DNA of 64,000 nucleotides from Gordionus sp. m RMFG-2023 (GCF_954871325.1 NC_088777.1:46725366-46789365); one strand, 5' to 3'. Counted from the first letter of the stretch, positions 1 through 12,581 are shown. The notes: generated from the sequence alone by a model not told the origin. Numbers and translations are program-made.

Positions 1-446
1 GATGAAGGAAGAGTTCGTCACTAAATTAGCAACATGGAGGAATACATTAAATGGCATGATTAACCCAAATCTGACCTGGAAGGATATTAAGCTGAAATTA
101 TTAGTTAGTAATCATGTTTAAGACTACGCATTATACGCAGAGAGTGGCTCACCCCTTCGACTATACAAATAATTAAGAACCTAACAATAAATATATCCCA
201 TTACAATACGCTAAACATCACAGGAAGTACATTACTCACCGCATAAGGGCCGACAAAAGGCTGTTTATCGCTAATTTATCTAAATCTATCCAATTCAATT
301 TTGATAACAATAACATTTATAAGGCTTTCCAATCTCTTAAACTACTCACCACCTTCAAGATCAATCCTTTACCAAGACTACACTTATATAACAATAAGAT
401 TATAACTGACCCAAAGGAACAATTAGACATATAGATAAACCATTGC

Positions 447-1140
447 ATGAACCTCTACAGAACAAGGTGGCCCAGACCTATATGTGACTACCCTTTCCAA
501 TCACGCAGTCAGAACCTGAAAAAGTTGGATATAATCGGTGCCATTAAACGACTAAAAATGCATAAAGCTGCTGGAGTCGATGGGATCTTTGCAGAACTCT
601 GGAAGATAGATGTAGACCTAAGTGCCAGTTTACTACTTCCCCTCTTTAGGGAGATATGGAATACGGGTAATTTTCCTGACGAATGGATGACATCAATAAT
701 ACTAAACTTCCCTAAAAACAAGACCCCAAACAGCCTTAAGGATTACAGAGGTATTGCACTGATTCCAGTTACCCTAAAAATTTTCACATACATCATATCT
801 GTCAGGATTAAACCAATCATCAACAGGTTCCTCTCTAACACTATCACATCATACAGGAAGGGTAGAAATACTACGGAGTTGACTATGGCACCTAAAGTTA
901 TTCTGGAAAAGGCTAGAATGCATAAATCCCCCATCTTTGCCCTAATGATTGATTAAAGTCAAGCCTTCGATTCCATTATACAGCACAAGATATGGCCCTT
1001 GCTGGGAAACATAGGAATAGATAAGCATCTGATATCGCTAATTAAGATAATTTATGACAATCATAGCGTAGTACCTCAACATCTAAATGTAAAACCACAA
1101 CCTTTTAAAGATAATATAAACAAGGATGCATTCTCTCGCC
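447..1140 (+). pseudogene. LINE reverse transcriptase, fingers and palm N-terminal part
   Basis: The open part (447-956) contains the RT fingers signature HKAAGVDGI, then the LKDYRGIAL block and a YRKGRNTTE block, which are RT motifs 1 to 3 of non-LTR elements. A TAA stop at 954-956 falls exactly where the next residues read SQAFDSI, the usual D-x-SQAFD catalytic motif A. The natural frame continues through this stop for about 100 bases and is then lost before the YADD part. The stop is therefore a mutation inside a conserved motif and not a true C-terminus. Confidence 0.85.
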
Positions 1141-1211
1141 TATTATTTTTAATGTAATAATGAATGATATCCTAAATAAATCCTTTAAACAAGTAACAGC
1201 ACCACAATGAC

Positions 1212-1736
1212 ATGCATAACTCTCTGAATTTTCTATGTTATGCCGACGACGTGTGTATATTAGCTAACTCGGAATACAAGATAAGAAATATTTTATCATT
1301 ATTTGTCAACAACTGTTATGAATATGGATTAAGAGTTAATTACACAAAAACCAAGCTTATCACCTCAAATACATATGCGAGTAACTTAAACCCCTTTAAC
1401 TTCGAGGGTAATACGATAGAATTAGTTTCAGATTTCAAATACCTAGGAACTAAGATAACATCATTAGGCTTCACAATATTAGATACGAAATCGAGAACTA
1501 ATAATGCTAGACTCCGGTATCATCAATTGTCGAAATTATGGTCATCCAACCAAATATCAATTAATTTAAAAATAAAACTCTTTAAGTCCCTAATTGTACC
1601 CATTCTTACATACGGACTGGAGACTTGGCAGGACACTAAAAGCAACATCAACGCAACTCAAACATTTATAAACAAATGCCTAAGAAGAATCATCAAAACA
1701 TATTACCCATACAACACCTCCAATTCAACGCTCTGA
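1212..1736 (+). pseudogene. LINE reverse transcriptase, YADD palm and thumb
   Basis: The frame starts near FLCYADDVCILANS, which holds the catalytic YADD of RT motif C, and continues with KTKLI and FKYLGTKITS (motifs D and E). The thumb follows with ILTYGLETW and TFINKCLRRI, both highly typical of LINE polymerases. The frame is shifted relative to the upstream RT piece, so the two halves can no longer be translated together. Downstream (1740-2010) the C-terminal region is recognisable but full of stops. Confidence 0.9.
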
Positions 1737-2648
1737 AATAGATGCGACATCCTACCAATCAATCGACTCATTCCCATGAGGAGATTAGAATTACTAAGAC
1801 ACTCGCATCCTAAATATGATATTCTCGTCCATGAAATGGTCCCCTGACAGTGGGAAGAAAAGTACCCTTAAATACTATTGGTTGGCGAAATGTTTGAAGG
1901 ATATGGACCTGATCAACATCTCGTTTGCAGACATGGCACTCAACAAGCAAGAACAAGAAACGCCTAAAAGATTATTTAAAATACATGCTAAAACATGGCC
2001 TAAATTAAAATAGGAACCGTTTCTCTTCTTGTTCTTTTCTTGCAATGGCTAGAACAAAGCATGTTTGATGATGATAATAATCTGGACAACGCAACTTTCC
2101 TCATATAAACCCACGACTTTTTCTTCTGGACACACGATATCGAACAACAAATAGAATAATGGATAATGATAATGAACACTGGTTATTATAATAACGCAAT
2201 AACACCGACGAACCCAAATATCATTTGCACAGCGCGTACAAGGTCTACGGGACACGCGATATCGACACACCTAACAACAAACAAAGAAGGAATCATCATG
2301 CAAACTTAACTTAAACTCTCAATACTCACAAAGATATAAGAGTTATTATTGTTTTTTTGTTGCCTCACTAAATAACCATATCAGGATTCAGGTAAATTAT
2401 TACATGACATTATATTTCTTAACACTATTCTGCTGGTAACGGAACTAATACATCACCACTTTCGTACTTCTCCCTTCTTCACTTTGATAGCTGGCTACAT
2501 AGTGCTACCGTCCACTATAATAAAACGGATATACATCATGTATAGGATCTATATACTAGTGAATATACTTGGTGCATGCCCAACTCCTGGTGGGTGATGA
2601 AATTGCACTTCGTGCAATTTCTAGGCGTGGTAATGAATGAATGAATAA

Positions 2649-4719
2649 AATTTTTCAACATTTTATTTGAAGATTTTTATTTCGTGGAAATATTTATAGG
2701 GAATTTTTTCTCCTATTTTATTAATTTTGTAACTTTTAATATCTTAATAAAAGGGGATTTTTTCTCAGGGGAATTATTTTCCTAGATTCGTTCAGATTAG
2801 TCGCTCAAAAGATAATTATAATTAAAAACATGCAAATTAATATTCAGTCAAATTTTTATAATAATTTATTAGAAAATATTTATTTTGTAAATTACGGGAT
2901 CCCAGATTTTATTAAAATATATCTGGTGCTGGATATTATCAACGAATCCTTTTTATGAAAAAAAAAAATTACGACAATTATAATATTGTTACAAAATAAG
3001 ATAGGAATTTTTAAAGTATTTCTAAATATCCCCTTTAGCTGATTTATGTTTAATTGGTAAAGTTCCATCTGCCAATGGCGGTAAGTATAATTCTCATTTT
3101 CCAAAAGGAAGCTTTTCGAATGGGAATTCATTTTTTTTCCAATTGTCTATTATAAAAAAATATAAACATGCTAATTTAGCTTGGATAAAAAATATTAAAT
3201 AAATTTTTTTTTATTATGCACTATCATTTTGTTTTTTGCTGATAATAATTATTGTTAAATAAAACCATTGATTTACCCTGCATTCATTGTTAGCGCGAAT
3301 TCGTGTTGAAGTATATTAAAGTACCTTGGCGGTGGATGAAAGAGGAACCCGATTCCTTTCAAGTGGTAACATTATTGTCATCCGAGGAAACAATAATCCC
3401 CTACAACAGACAGTTGCCGATAATTTTGGAATGCGACACTTCTGATTCAGGATAAAGGGATGTGTTGTTACATCAATTAGTAGACTGAAGGACAAAACCT
3501 ATCTCATTCGCGTCACGGACGTTATTAGAATCAGGGAAACACTAAGCTATGATTGATTGATAAAGAAGCTCGAGCACTTTTATTTGGTATTGAAATATTT
3601 CATTTATTTATGGGAGAAATTTTTTACTTCGAACAAAAACCATTAAAGCATTTATTTGGGGAGAAATGCTATCTACCAAAAATTTATAATAATCGTTTGA
3701 CTTGTAGCCTAAAAGATATCTTCTTATGATTTCACAATTGAATATATACCTGGAAGTAAAAATGTGGAAGAGAATTAAGATTCTCAATATACCTTAGAGA
3801 TTCGAAGTATAAATTTATATGACATGCATTTGTCAGAAAATATATTACGAAAAGAGTCAAAGCAAGACTTAACAACCCCCCCCCCCAGCGAAGCCACTGA
3901 GAGGTGGCAATGCCAGAGTTTAAGTATATTTAATAAAAACATCTTTTACTCATTTATTTTATATTTATTAGATAATAAAGAACGAAGAGATATTGATTTT
4001 GAGATAAATTCTTTAAATAATGGAAATGGAAAGAATATTGATGTTAATCATATTTTAGACAAAGGAAGATGAGGCGATGATAGGGAGTTGAACAAAGTAC
4101 ATTTATAATAGAGTTTTTCAATTTCAAACTTTAGATAATAAATGAAGACTAATTGTAGTTCTGAGAGTTAACATGAAATCATAAAAGTAAAGAGAAAGAA
4201 AATACGTAAATTAATTTGTATATATTTATTTTTAAAACAATAGAAGTTATATGTGAGGCTCAAACTGAAGATATCTCTTATGGTATAAAATCTTCTAAGT
4301 AAAAAAAACTAAATATAGGCATGAATTCTGATGAGGATGCTATAGTCTGATTGTCGGTAGCAACAAAAGTATAATGGATAATGAAGAAAACGAAGAATAA
4401 TTTTTTTAATCACTTTTATAATTCTATATTTGCAAAATTATTTATATTCGAAATCAAAATCATTAATATTTAATGCTCTTTATATTATAAATTATGATGT
4501 AATAAATAAATATTTTGTATTAAAAAATATTATCTTTAGGTTAGCAAATGTTACTTATTTATATGCTCATATTTGCATATATGCATAATAAATGTCAAAA
4601 TATGAAATTTGTCAGAATTTGCAAATTTCAATTTAAAAAGTATAATATTTTTTAAAAAAAACCAGATAATTTTTTTTAATTGAGCTCCCTGGGATTGTAA
4701 AGGCTAGTGACGCCCCTGG
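2649..4719. other. AT-rich stretch without a recognisable gene
   Basis: No convincing exon or domain was seen. Short ORFs at 2892-3131 (minus) and 3824-4072 (plus) look like chance. A run of C lies at 3879-3887. Around 3.38-3.48 kb a few residues resemble a retroelement RNase H block, but this is too short to call. Confidence 0.5.
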
Positions 4720-5480
4720 CACAAACTATCATATCATAAATACCATCGTAGCCTATGAGATTTATCATGTATTAGATACACATAGCAATGAGGTAAACCT
4801 CTTTTTGAAATTCGATGGCATATATATAAGTAATTACTTTTCAAAGAACATGATAATAGATCTAATCCTTTTTAAGTAATTTTAATTTTGATGAAAAACA
4901 CGAATGACTAAATCTTGACGGACTATTGGAGTCTGATGAGGAAATAATTCACGCCTAATTTCATCCCGTTTATGCAGATGAAAGTAATGAATAATAAAGG
5001 CGTACCACAGCAGCGTACAATGGCCATTTTTTCCTGATAAGGTTGATGCATATGCCTTGGGCCATCGGTAATGAAAAAGGCAAAATAATTCTTCTGCCAA
5101 GAGTATTGTTACCCCCCTCTGTCCACGATAAACTGGCGCAAAAGATGATTGGATCATAAAATAATGTATCATCCTGTCTGACCATAAAGCTAAAGGTATA
5201 GTACTTAAGTAGGTAACATTTATTATTTGAGTTTCTATAATGAATAGATGGGTGGTATCCAATATCGAAAAAGAAGAACATATTGTAGGAATCGAATGAA
5301 GAGTAGAGCTCGTTAATACGTCTTAAAAGACCTGCTATAGTTCTTAAGATAATATCTCTATAGACTATATGATCACTGCAGTGATCAGGTAATTAGGTTA
5401 TTTCAAATGTAGTAGGATCAGCGTCTAGATGAGCGGGAAGGGTAGGAACAGTTTGCATTCAAATTATTTTGAGTGAGATA
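4720..5480 (-). mobile_element. Helitron relic (Rep N-terminal region)
   Basis: The minus strand reads a diverged copy of the Helitron protein part found at about 40.85-41.62 kb. Shared blocks include ELFPHQTP, the VFHQN/VFRQN motif and the HxFIIETQ stretch. The sequence runs in the same order as in the larger Helitron copy but is more decayed and interrupted by stops. No helicase part is present, so this is an isolated fragment. No ends were identified. Confidence 0.65.
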
Positions 5481-6169
5481 GGATTTAAGAGTGGTATACT
5501 GGGGTAGGAAAAATATAAGGGTTTTCTATTAATTTTTAGATGAAATTGGGAAAATATACAATGCTGTAAGAATTAATACTTATATTATATATAATAAGAT
5601 ATTGAAATCAACCAAATCTATATATGACACACAATCATACATTATTTTCCAAATAAAACTATTTCTGGACCTTTTTTTTGCTATCCTTCTAAATGTAATA
5701 AAAGAGTTAAAAATTCTATCAATTATTCGGCCAAGTAATATACTATAGTGTTGAATAGATAACAGAGTTGGGCAGTATCACGAATACTTGTAACTAAGAT
5801 ACAAGATCCTTTTGTATCTTGTACTCAGTATCTTATTGACATTTTTAATAAGATACTAGTATCTGTATCTAAGATCCTTTATTTTGAAAAGAATCTTGTA
5901 TCTTTTTCATTTTCTTTAAAAAGATACAGATACAGATTCTTTTTAATATTCTTATTTAAAACATTTAAATATCACACAATGTAACTTTATTTTCTTCATG
6001 AAATCTTGTTTTATTTTCTTTATTTTTTCCCGCTATATTTTAAATATATTGATAACCAAAATTTGTTGGAAATGTTACAGGTCACAAAGATAGATAGATT
6101 AAAAATAACAACACCAAAACTAAATAAGAGAAGGATATATTTTATATATAATATTTTTTAATTTGTAAA

Positions 6170-6400
6170 ATGTTTAACGATCATAGTAGTGAAGATGAAA
6201 TTATAGAGATGGGTTCTCCTGAATCAAATCCGAATCTTAAAATTTTAGATGGAAAATTTTATAAAGTAATTTATGTGGAAAAGAACAAGGTACAAACTGA
6301 ATGTCAAAATTGCACAAGTAAAAAAGTTATTAAAGGTTCAACAAACTCCTTTACAAACTTTGTTAAACATATTAAAGTATATTATATTTTTATTTTTTAA
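6170..6400 (+). pseudogene. hAT transposase first exon with BED zinc finger
   Basis: The 76-residue frame has an acidic start and then a BED-type finger: an aromatic-rich beta stretch (FYKVIYVEKN), CQNC, a TNSFTNFVKHI helix and the ligand H. Right after HIK the DNA reads GTATATTATA, a plausible splice donor, so the last eleven residues of the open frame are probably intron. BED fingers bind the transposon ends. The downstream catalytic exons were not found in this element. The first ATG at 6170 is the natural start. Confidence 0.7.
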
Positions 6401-6513
6401 TTATCAACATAATAATACCTATACTTAAGTCCCTCTTAGATAATTGTTATTAAAAATTTTTATAGAAGATGGTTGATTACAAATTAAAATCATTTTGGAT
6501 ATATATATTTTAG

Positions 6514-7440
6514 GGGTGTGTCGAAACCACTTTTTGGAGGCCTATCCGATATTCCCGATATTAAATTGATATCTGCCGATTACCGATCCGATATCATATC
6601 TAATTTTGTATTCTCTAAAGATACCAATGCTTTTAATTTTTAATATACTTTATTAGTATAACATCTATAAGTTAACTATACCATAACTTATGTGATTTAA
6701 ATATATTATAATGATGAGTTATTGTTTATATTCAATTCAATTGCAATTCTAAAAGTATATAAAATATTTTTATTATTAAATCACTTTTATATAATAAATA
6801 ATAACATTAATCTATATACATAATAAGTAATAAACAATTATATTACGAAATTTGAAATAAATATTTAAAATAATATTTAACATTAATATAACGAAGATTT
6901 CTTTTTAGAAATACCAATATTTCCAATTTATCAGAGGTCAGCTTGCGGCGATAATAACTATTAATATCACCAGCTTCACTAAAAACAGATTCTGAAGAGA
7001 ATCGCACACCTTTATAAACAGAATGCGCAAAAAAAATAACAATATGGCAGAATATTTATTAATTAATTATTAAACATAATAATTTTCTTTAATGCATTTT
7101 AAATTGATTAAATTTTGTATAAATACTGTAATGTAATTTTACTTATATCATAAATAAATAAAAGTAACTAATAAAGTTAAATTCTACCTTATTATAATTA
7201 TTTTATTAAGAGCCTAAAATTATCTAATATTTTTATATATCATTTGTAGCTTAAATATTTTCTCTAATAAGAACTTGCTAAAATAATTATATATAAAATA
7301 TATTAGGGATGTGCCGATTTTTTTATCGGATCGGATCGGGCCGGTTTCACCCATTTTTAAATATCGGTTATCCGCCAATATTATAAAATTGATCCGATAT
7401 AAAATGGCTTCTTTAACAAAAATAAAATGTTTTAAAAAAA
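6514..7440 (-). mobile_element. Nested hAT remnants of the GTGTGCCGAT family
   Basis: Two left-end-like sequences (AGGGGTGTGTCGAA at 6514 and AGGGATGTGCCGAT at 7306) resemble the ends of the element at 26.05-27.01 kb. Between them the minus strand (about 7040-6895) encodes a hAT C-terminal dimerisation block: FSSESVFSEAGDIN followed by YYRRKLTSDKLEIL. Both ends point the same way, so these are pieces of two copies and not one intact element. They lie inside the CAGAGTTGGG hAT, so they are younger insertions or a replacement of its middle. Confidence 0.6.
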
Positions 7441-8280
7441 TTATATATAAAATCATTTATTTTTATAAATAAAATCTAAATCCATTTTTATGTATATTTT
7501 TTTAATAATAATTATGTATTTAATAATTATAATATAAAGTTGTACATTATTATGATATTTTTTATATATAATTAATGATTTTGCAAGAAATATATAAAAA
7601 AAATTTGAAAAGAGATTTGAATGATATTTATATATATGATATTACAAACGCAAGAATTAATAAGTCATGTTAGAAAATAAACTAATTTAAATAATTCATA
7701 AAAATCACAAATAAGTAATGATAAATACTTATTAAAGATAATGAATAAAATAAAACTAGTATATTTTTTTAGAGATGCCATTTAGCCATATACTCCGAAT
7801 ATAAGCTATATTTAAAACAACACAGAAAATAACCTGCAAATTTAATAAATCATTTGATTTAATTTTTTTTTTCTTATTTGCAAATTTTCAACTCCCATTA
7901 AATATACTACTCTCCCTTCCCTGTTTAAGCTATTAATGGGCAAAAACTAATATTAAAATCCCTGGTTATTATAATTAATTTATTAATAAATATTTTATTA
8001 ATTATTGCAAATATTCATTCTTATATGTGTATGCTATGTTCTTCACAAATAAATAATAAAAACTGTATTTTATAAACTATTCTAATTTAATTGGTATTTA
8101 TAATTTAAAAGTATCTTGTATTTAAGATACTCTAATTTAGTAAAAGACACAAGTATCTTTTATCATGTATCTTTTTGATATTTTGAAAAAGATACTAGTA
8201 TCTGTAACTAAGATTCATTTTTTTATAAAGAATCTGTATCTGTATCTAGATTCTTTTTCTGGAGGACCTGCCCAACTCTG

Positions 8281-8473
8281 GTAGATAAAATGGAAAACAT
8301 TTCCAGATTTTTAATTTATTTGAAAATAAAATTATTTGATTTGCAAAAAATTGTTAAAATAACATTATATATTCTTATCAATTTTTACAAGTTAAATAAT
8401 TATTTGCAAACGTATTAAAAAATATGGAAATGTTTTAAATTAAATCTGTAAAACACTGTATAATAATGCATTC
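8281..8473. other. Short AT-rich gap between elements
   Basis: The first bases belong to the right target duplication of the hAT element. Nothing else is recognised here. Confidence 0.4.
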
Positions 8474-8496
8474 AAGTGAAGAGGCGTCCATGGAAG

Positions 8497-8910
8497 CAGA
8501 GTTGTACAAAAGATCTTCTTTGAAGATTTTTGAGCGAGATCTAGCTCAAAAATTTGAGCACGATCTTTGAAGATCGTAAAATTTGAAGATCTTTTATTTT
8601 TTAAAAATTTTGTGTAACGATCTTCAAAGATCTTCATGATATTTATTTTTTTACCCCTTTATTAAAAGCCCAGTTGTTTTTCAATTTTCATCAAGGCAGG
8701 AGGAGAGGTATAAAACATTAAAGAAATATTATATTAATAAAATTGAAAAACATCTGGGCTTTTAATAAAGGGGTAAAAAAATAAATATCATGAAGATCTT
8801 TGAAGATCGTTACACAAAATTTTTAAAAAATAAAAGATCTTCAAATTTTACGATCTTCAAAGATCTAGATCTTTGAAGATCTTTTTATTTTGAGCAAATG
8901 TACAACTCTG
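8497..8910. mobile_element. Palindromic hAT-type MITE with perfect 8-bp target duplication
   Basis: The element starts CAGAGTTGTAC (8497) and ends with its exact complement (8910). It is flanked by catggaag at 8489-8496 and 8911-8918, a perfect 8-bp duplication typical of hAT. Almost the whole length is foldback: arms of about 170 bp filled with GATCTTCAAAGATC-type motifs surround a central loop near 8680-8740. The end sequence resembles that of the hAT at 5763-8280 (CAGAGTTGGGC), so that family may have mobilised it. It landed inside the left TIR of another element. Confidence 0.88.
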
Positions 8911-9328
8911 CATGGAAGCAAGGGGAGCATTGCTTCCCTTGAAATTTTTCTCTAGATTTACGGATGCAAGTTTTGATTTCTTTTTTAAATTTTGTAAAAT
9001 TGGTTTTGGTCTTCCTTTTTCAATAATCAATTTTTTCGCATCAAAATTTCTTAAGCTAAATGTGTTAATAAATTTTCAATAATACACAATTATTAAACAT
9101 TAAAAAACGAAAAATTTTTTTAATTTTAAAAAAGTAAGGAAAAAAATATTGTATAAAAAAATTTCTTTCTCTTTTATTTATTAAAAAAAAATAAGCATTT
9201 TTTTATTTGCTTCCTCAATGCTTATTTTTTTAATGATAAAATTACGCAATACCATGGCATGATTTTCTCTTTATTTATTGAAAAAAATAAGCAATATTAA
9301 ATTTGCTTCCCTCATGTATATTTTTTTT

Positions 9329-9476
9329 AATGTAGTAAAAATAATAGTAAAATTTTTAACGTAGTAAAAATAATAGTAAATTTTTTAACGTAGTAAAAAT
9401 AATAAGTAAATTTTTTAACGTAGTAAAAATAATATTAATCTTTTTAACGTTATAAAATTATATTAATTTTTTTAAC
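9329..9476. repeat. Minisatellite, about 30-bp unit, five copies
   Basis: The unit is close to GTAGTAAAAATAATAGTAAA followed by a TTTTTTAAC tail, and it repeats about five times with growing divergence to the right. It lies inside the long-TIR element. Confidence 0.85.
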
Positions 9477-9593
9477 GGTCAGTTTAATTTATTTAGCATA
9501 GTACAAAGATTATATTAAGTTTATTTAAGAATTTTGTAAGAAAAATTTCAAGGGAAGCAATGCTTTCCTTGCTACTATAGACGCTTCGTCACT

Positions 9594-10545
9594 AGGTACC
9601 GCCAATATAAAAAAAACTGGTTGATATAATAAAAATATTTTATTTAACATGTTTAGATCTTGATAATTGCTATGTACAAATGACTCGATAAGTGCGAGAT
9701 TACAATTAATAATTCAGTATATTTTTTTATGCATCAAGGGATTAATTCATGAAATTTTTTACATTTGATAGATAAATACAAGATATGGAAAATTATAAAG
9801 GGAATGGAAATCAATATACTGCTGTAAAGGAAGGACCTAGTTATTTGAAGGCTCGGTTCCGATGTGAATGGGAAGCTTAGTGAAGCAAATTGAATAAAGA
9901 AGGAATTACTAAGACTGTACAAAACAAGTTGACTTGCGCTGATTTTTGAATATTGGTCCTTTGCTAGGATATTTCGAGTATGTGCTGCCCAGAATTTATG
10001 ACCTCAATGCTTAGATAGGGAAATGAGTAATATTTTTTCAAAACTAACTTTTCCTCAGTTTATTTCTAATTTCGTAAACTACATGAAAATCTTTAGCAAT
10101 TAGAACAAATTAAGGGTTGTGAGATATAAGAGTTGCCTTCAGTTTATATCAAATATTTACAGAAAATCATGGACGAATTTAGAAGGATAGAGGAACTTAC
10201 TAGTTGTAGTATTATGAGTATATTAATGATATGATTAATTTGATAATGTGAAGAATTAATATAATTATTTAAGCGTTTTTATATTTTTTTATTATGCAAA
10301 TAATATGTTAAAGATGATGTTATATGTGAAAAGTTCGGAGAAAAAGTATTACAGACTATGTAAATTTTAATTTTTATAAGAAATTTTTTTTTTTTTGGAG
10401 ATTACGATTATTAGTTTTTTCTTATGTTTTTTCACAATTTTTATTTTAACTTTTGCTTTTTAAATATTATTTATAATTATTTTAAATTTCTTACTTATAT
10501 TTTTAATTTTTATGTCTTATTATTTTATAATTATGTTGATCATGT
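9594..10545. other. AT-rich stretch, nothing recognised
   Basis: No domain, RNA gene or element end was seen. The minus ORF at 9734-9922 has no features. Confidence 0.45.
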
Positions 10546-10553
10546 AATAAATG

Positions 10554-11829
10554 CAGGGTTGGCAAGACGATCAATTGGGTCAAATTCGGTCAATTGATGG
10601 AAGGAGTGTCAAATATTCTAAAATGTTATTGGTGAATAACTATATTATTTAATGAACTAATCTGTATTTAAAGCATATATATCCATCTAATTTATTTACA
10701 AATTATTTTAAAATATATTTGTATCATCAAGGCATCGATTTAATTATAATTTTATATAAAAATATAAAATTTTCATATTAAAATAATAATTTTTCTCATT
10801 ATTAATTTGATTGGATCTAAATATATAAATTAATATAATAATTTTACTTAATCATGGTTTGAGAAAATTACTAATTGCCAATTTATATTACATCTTGTAA
10901 AATTATCCAAACAAGATGGGCACCATCAATAAAATGTAATGAGTAAATACAAATATGCAAGAAAGCTCTGAGCGCTGTTGAAGAAGTTGGATATTTGTCC
11001 TAGAAAATTACCAATAATATATTAAATGATATTTTGGACAAAAAATTTTAAATTTTAAACTATTCATAAAAACATTTAGCTATTTTATTGACCTTGGCTC
11101 ACGTAAAAAACGAGCTTAATTTAAAAAACACATAATACAATCATGTCCATGATTTTATAATTTACCACCTAAAGAAAAAATATTAAAGAAAGTTTGAAAA
11201 AGAAAACAATCCAAATATATGTGCACACTCCACTGCTGATTATTGATCTCCAATATAAGGGGAGCATCTTACCTGAGTTTGATGAAGCATATGACATAAT
11301 ACAAAAATTAGTCATTTCATAAAAAGATGACCATCAAAATAAGTGATATCATAAATTTCAGAAGTAAAAGCGGCGTATAGCCAAAATATGTGGAGCGTAT
11401 AGCCAAAATATGTGGAAACCAGTAACTTTCATAAAAAACAATCAGATTGGGCTCAAGTTGTTGGAATGGGCTTTGTTCACCTTGAATATTAGGAGAAGTA
11501 TCTAAAAAATCTGATTGAAGATCTCGACAAACCATAAAATTGGTAGGGGTATATCATAACCTAAGATTTATTAAAAAATGTTAAAGAAAATGATAAGATT
11601 GAATATAAATTAGAACAAGGCTTTGCCATGGAAAGCGAAACATTAATTATAGAATTTAGAAAATAATTTAATATACATACATTTTTTACAATTATATTTA
11701 AAATAGAATTAATATTGTCCTAAAAAACATTTATTTGAATTTGACCATATTTGACTGTATTGACCATATTTGACCAGTCAAATATCGGTCAATTGACCGA
11801 ATCTCTGACCGGTCAAATGCACAACCCTG
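10554..11829. mobile_element. hAT-type element with CAGGGTTG ends and perfect target duplication
   Basis: Ends are CAGGGTTG at 10554-10561 and its complement CAACCCTG ending at 11829. They are flanked by aataaatg at 10546-10553 and 11830-11837, a perfect 8-bp duplication. The subterminal zones are built from repeats of GGTCAA/TTGACC (for example TCAATTGACCG near 11790), probable transposase binding sites. No transposase domain is recognisable inside, so this is a non-autonomous copy of about 1.28 kb. The CAGGGTTG start is also used by the hAT copies at 48.0-51.15 kb. Confidence 0.85.
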
Positions 11830-12095
11830 AATAAATGGATAGTAAAATTATTTATACATTTTTAATAAAGGATTGTTTATTTTCATTTAGAAAACATTAT
11901 TTTCAGGCTACAGGGTCTTTCAAACCCATAATTATTGAAGTTTCTTACTGCTTGCCAACAGTTCTTATATTTCTTGTATTCTCAACTTCTTCTACTACAA
12001 GTAGGAAAGGATAAAGGGAATCATGTAAAAATACTTAATTAAGAAATGTTATATTTTACATAATTTTATTATTGCATGAAATTGATTACTCAGAT

Positions 12096-12573
12096 TAGAG
12101 ATTTGCATCGGGCCTAATTTTTCAAGCCCGGCCCGGCCCGAAATTTTTTCTAAAAAAGTTTTGCCGGCCCGGCCCAAACCCGATTTTTTTTAAAAAATTC
12201 TGCCGGCCCGGCCCGAACTTAAAATTTTTTTAAAAACATTTACCGACCCGACCCGGCCCGAATTTATTTAAATATAGAAATTAATTTTTATAATTACTCA
12301 AAATAAAAGACATATATTATATGTCGTTTAGTTTCAATAAATAAAATCAAATATTTTTATTTTACATAAAAAATTCAATATAAAATTGATAAATTTAAAT
12401 ATATTTAAAAAAAATTCCAAGGTCCGACCCGACCCGGCCCGGCCCGAATCTTTTAAAAAATATTAGGCCCGGCCCGACCCGAACCCGATTATTTTAAATG
12501 GAATTAAGCCCGAAGCCCGTTCGGGCCGGGCCGGGTACGAGCCGGTCCTAACTTTGCAGGTCTCTACTCTCTA
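12096..12573. mobile_element. GC-rich-subterminal MITE (TAGAGATxTGC family), copy 1
   Basis: Begins TAGAGATTTGC (12096) and ends in a GCAGGTCTCTACTCTCTA-type terminus (12573). It is flanked by actcagat at 12088-12095 and 12574-12581, a perfect 8-bp duplication, so it is hAT-like. Both subterminal parts are packed with GGCCCGGCCCG and its complement, a striking GC island in AT-rich DNA. There is no coding capacity. Further copies lie at 26490-26798 and 28852-29294. Confidence 0.85.
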
Positions 12574-12581
12574 ACTCAGAT

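Larger units (their letters stand above)
1..2648 (+). mobile_element. Decayed LINE (non-LTR retrotransposon), 5'-truncated by the window
   Basis: Reverse-transcriptase coding remains run from the window start to about 2.0 kb, followed by a 3' UTR. The sequence ends at about 2626-2648 in an ATGAATGAATGAATAAA-type short repeat, as many RTE/CR1-like LINEs do. The upstream part (1-440) still shows pre-RT linker sequence but is crossed by stops. After the RT there is a degenerate C-terminal region (1740-2040). The clade is not resolved; RTE- or CR1-like is a guess from the thumb motif and the tail. The copy is dead because it carries several frameshifts and stops. Confidence 0.8.
5763..8280 (+). 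mobile_element. hAT transposon with CAGAGTTGGGCAG ends
   Basis: The ends are inverted copies: CAGAGTTGGGCAG at 5763-5775 and its complement ending at 8280. They are flanked by an 8-bp target duplication with one mismatch (atagataa at 5755-5762, gtagataa at 8281-8288), which is diagnostic of the hAT superfamily. Subterminal regions are rich in AAGATAC/GTATCTT repeats on both sides. A BED-finger exon is kept at 6170-6380. The rest of the transposase is replaced by other hAT fragments of opposite orientation at about 6.5-7.4 kb, so the element is not autonomous. Confidence 0.85.
8474..9593. mobile_element. Long-TIR non-autonomous DNA element, split by a MITE
   Basis: Inverted ends of about 50 bp are visible. 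The left end begins AGTGAAGAGGCGTC near 8474 and resumes after the inserted MITE with AGCATTGCTTCCCTTGAAAT at 8925-8944. The right end (9538-9593) carries the complement, finishing in GACGCTTCGTCACT. Inside are AT-rich inverted segments and a minisatellite. No coding capacity or clear target duplication was seen, so the superfamily is unknown. Confidence 0.6.

Noticed and set aside
3370-3480. A few residues resembling a retroelement RNase H block
   Set aside because: Too short and without any neighbouring retroelement parts or ends.
5763-5960. Repeated GATAC/GTATC motifs as a CRISPR-like or regulatory array
   Set aside because: They are the subterminal repeats of the hAT element and have no regular spacers.
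11317-11535. Minus-strand ORF in the CAGGGTTG hAT element as a gene
   Set aside because: No hAT motif and no splice context; includes a small local repeat that extends the frame.
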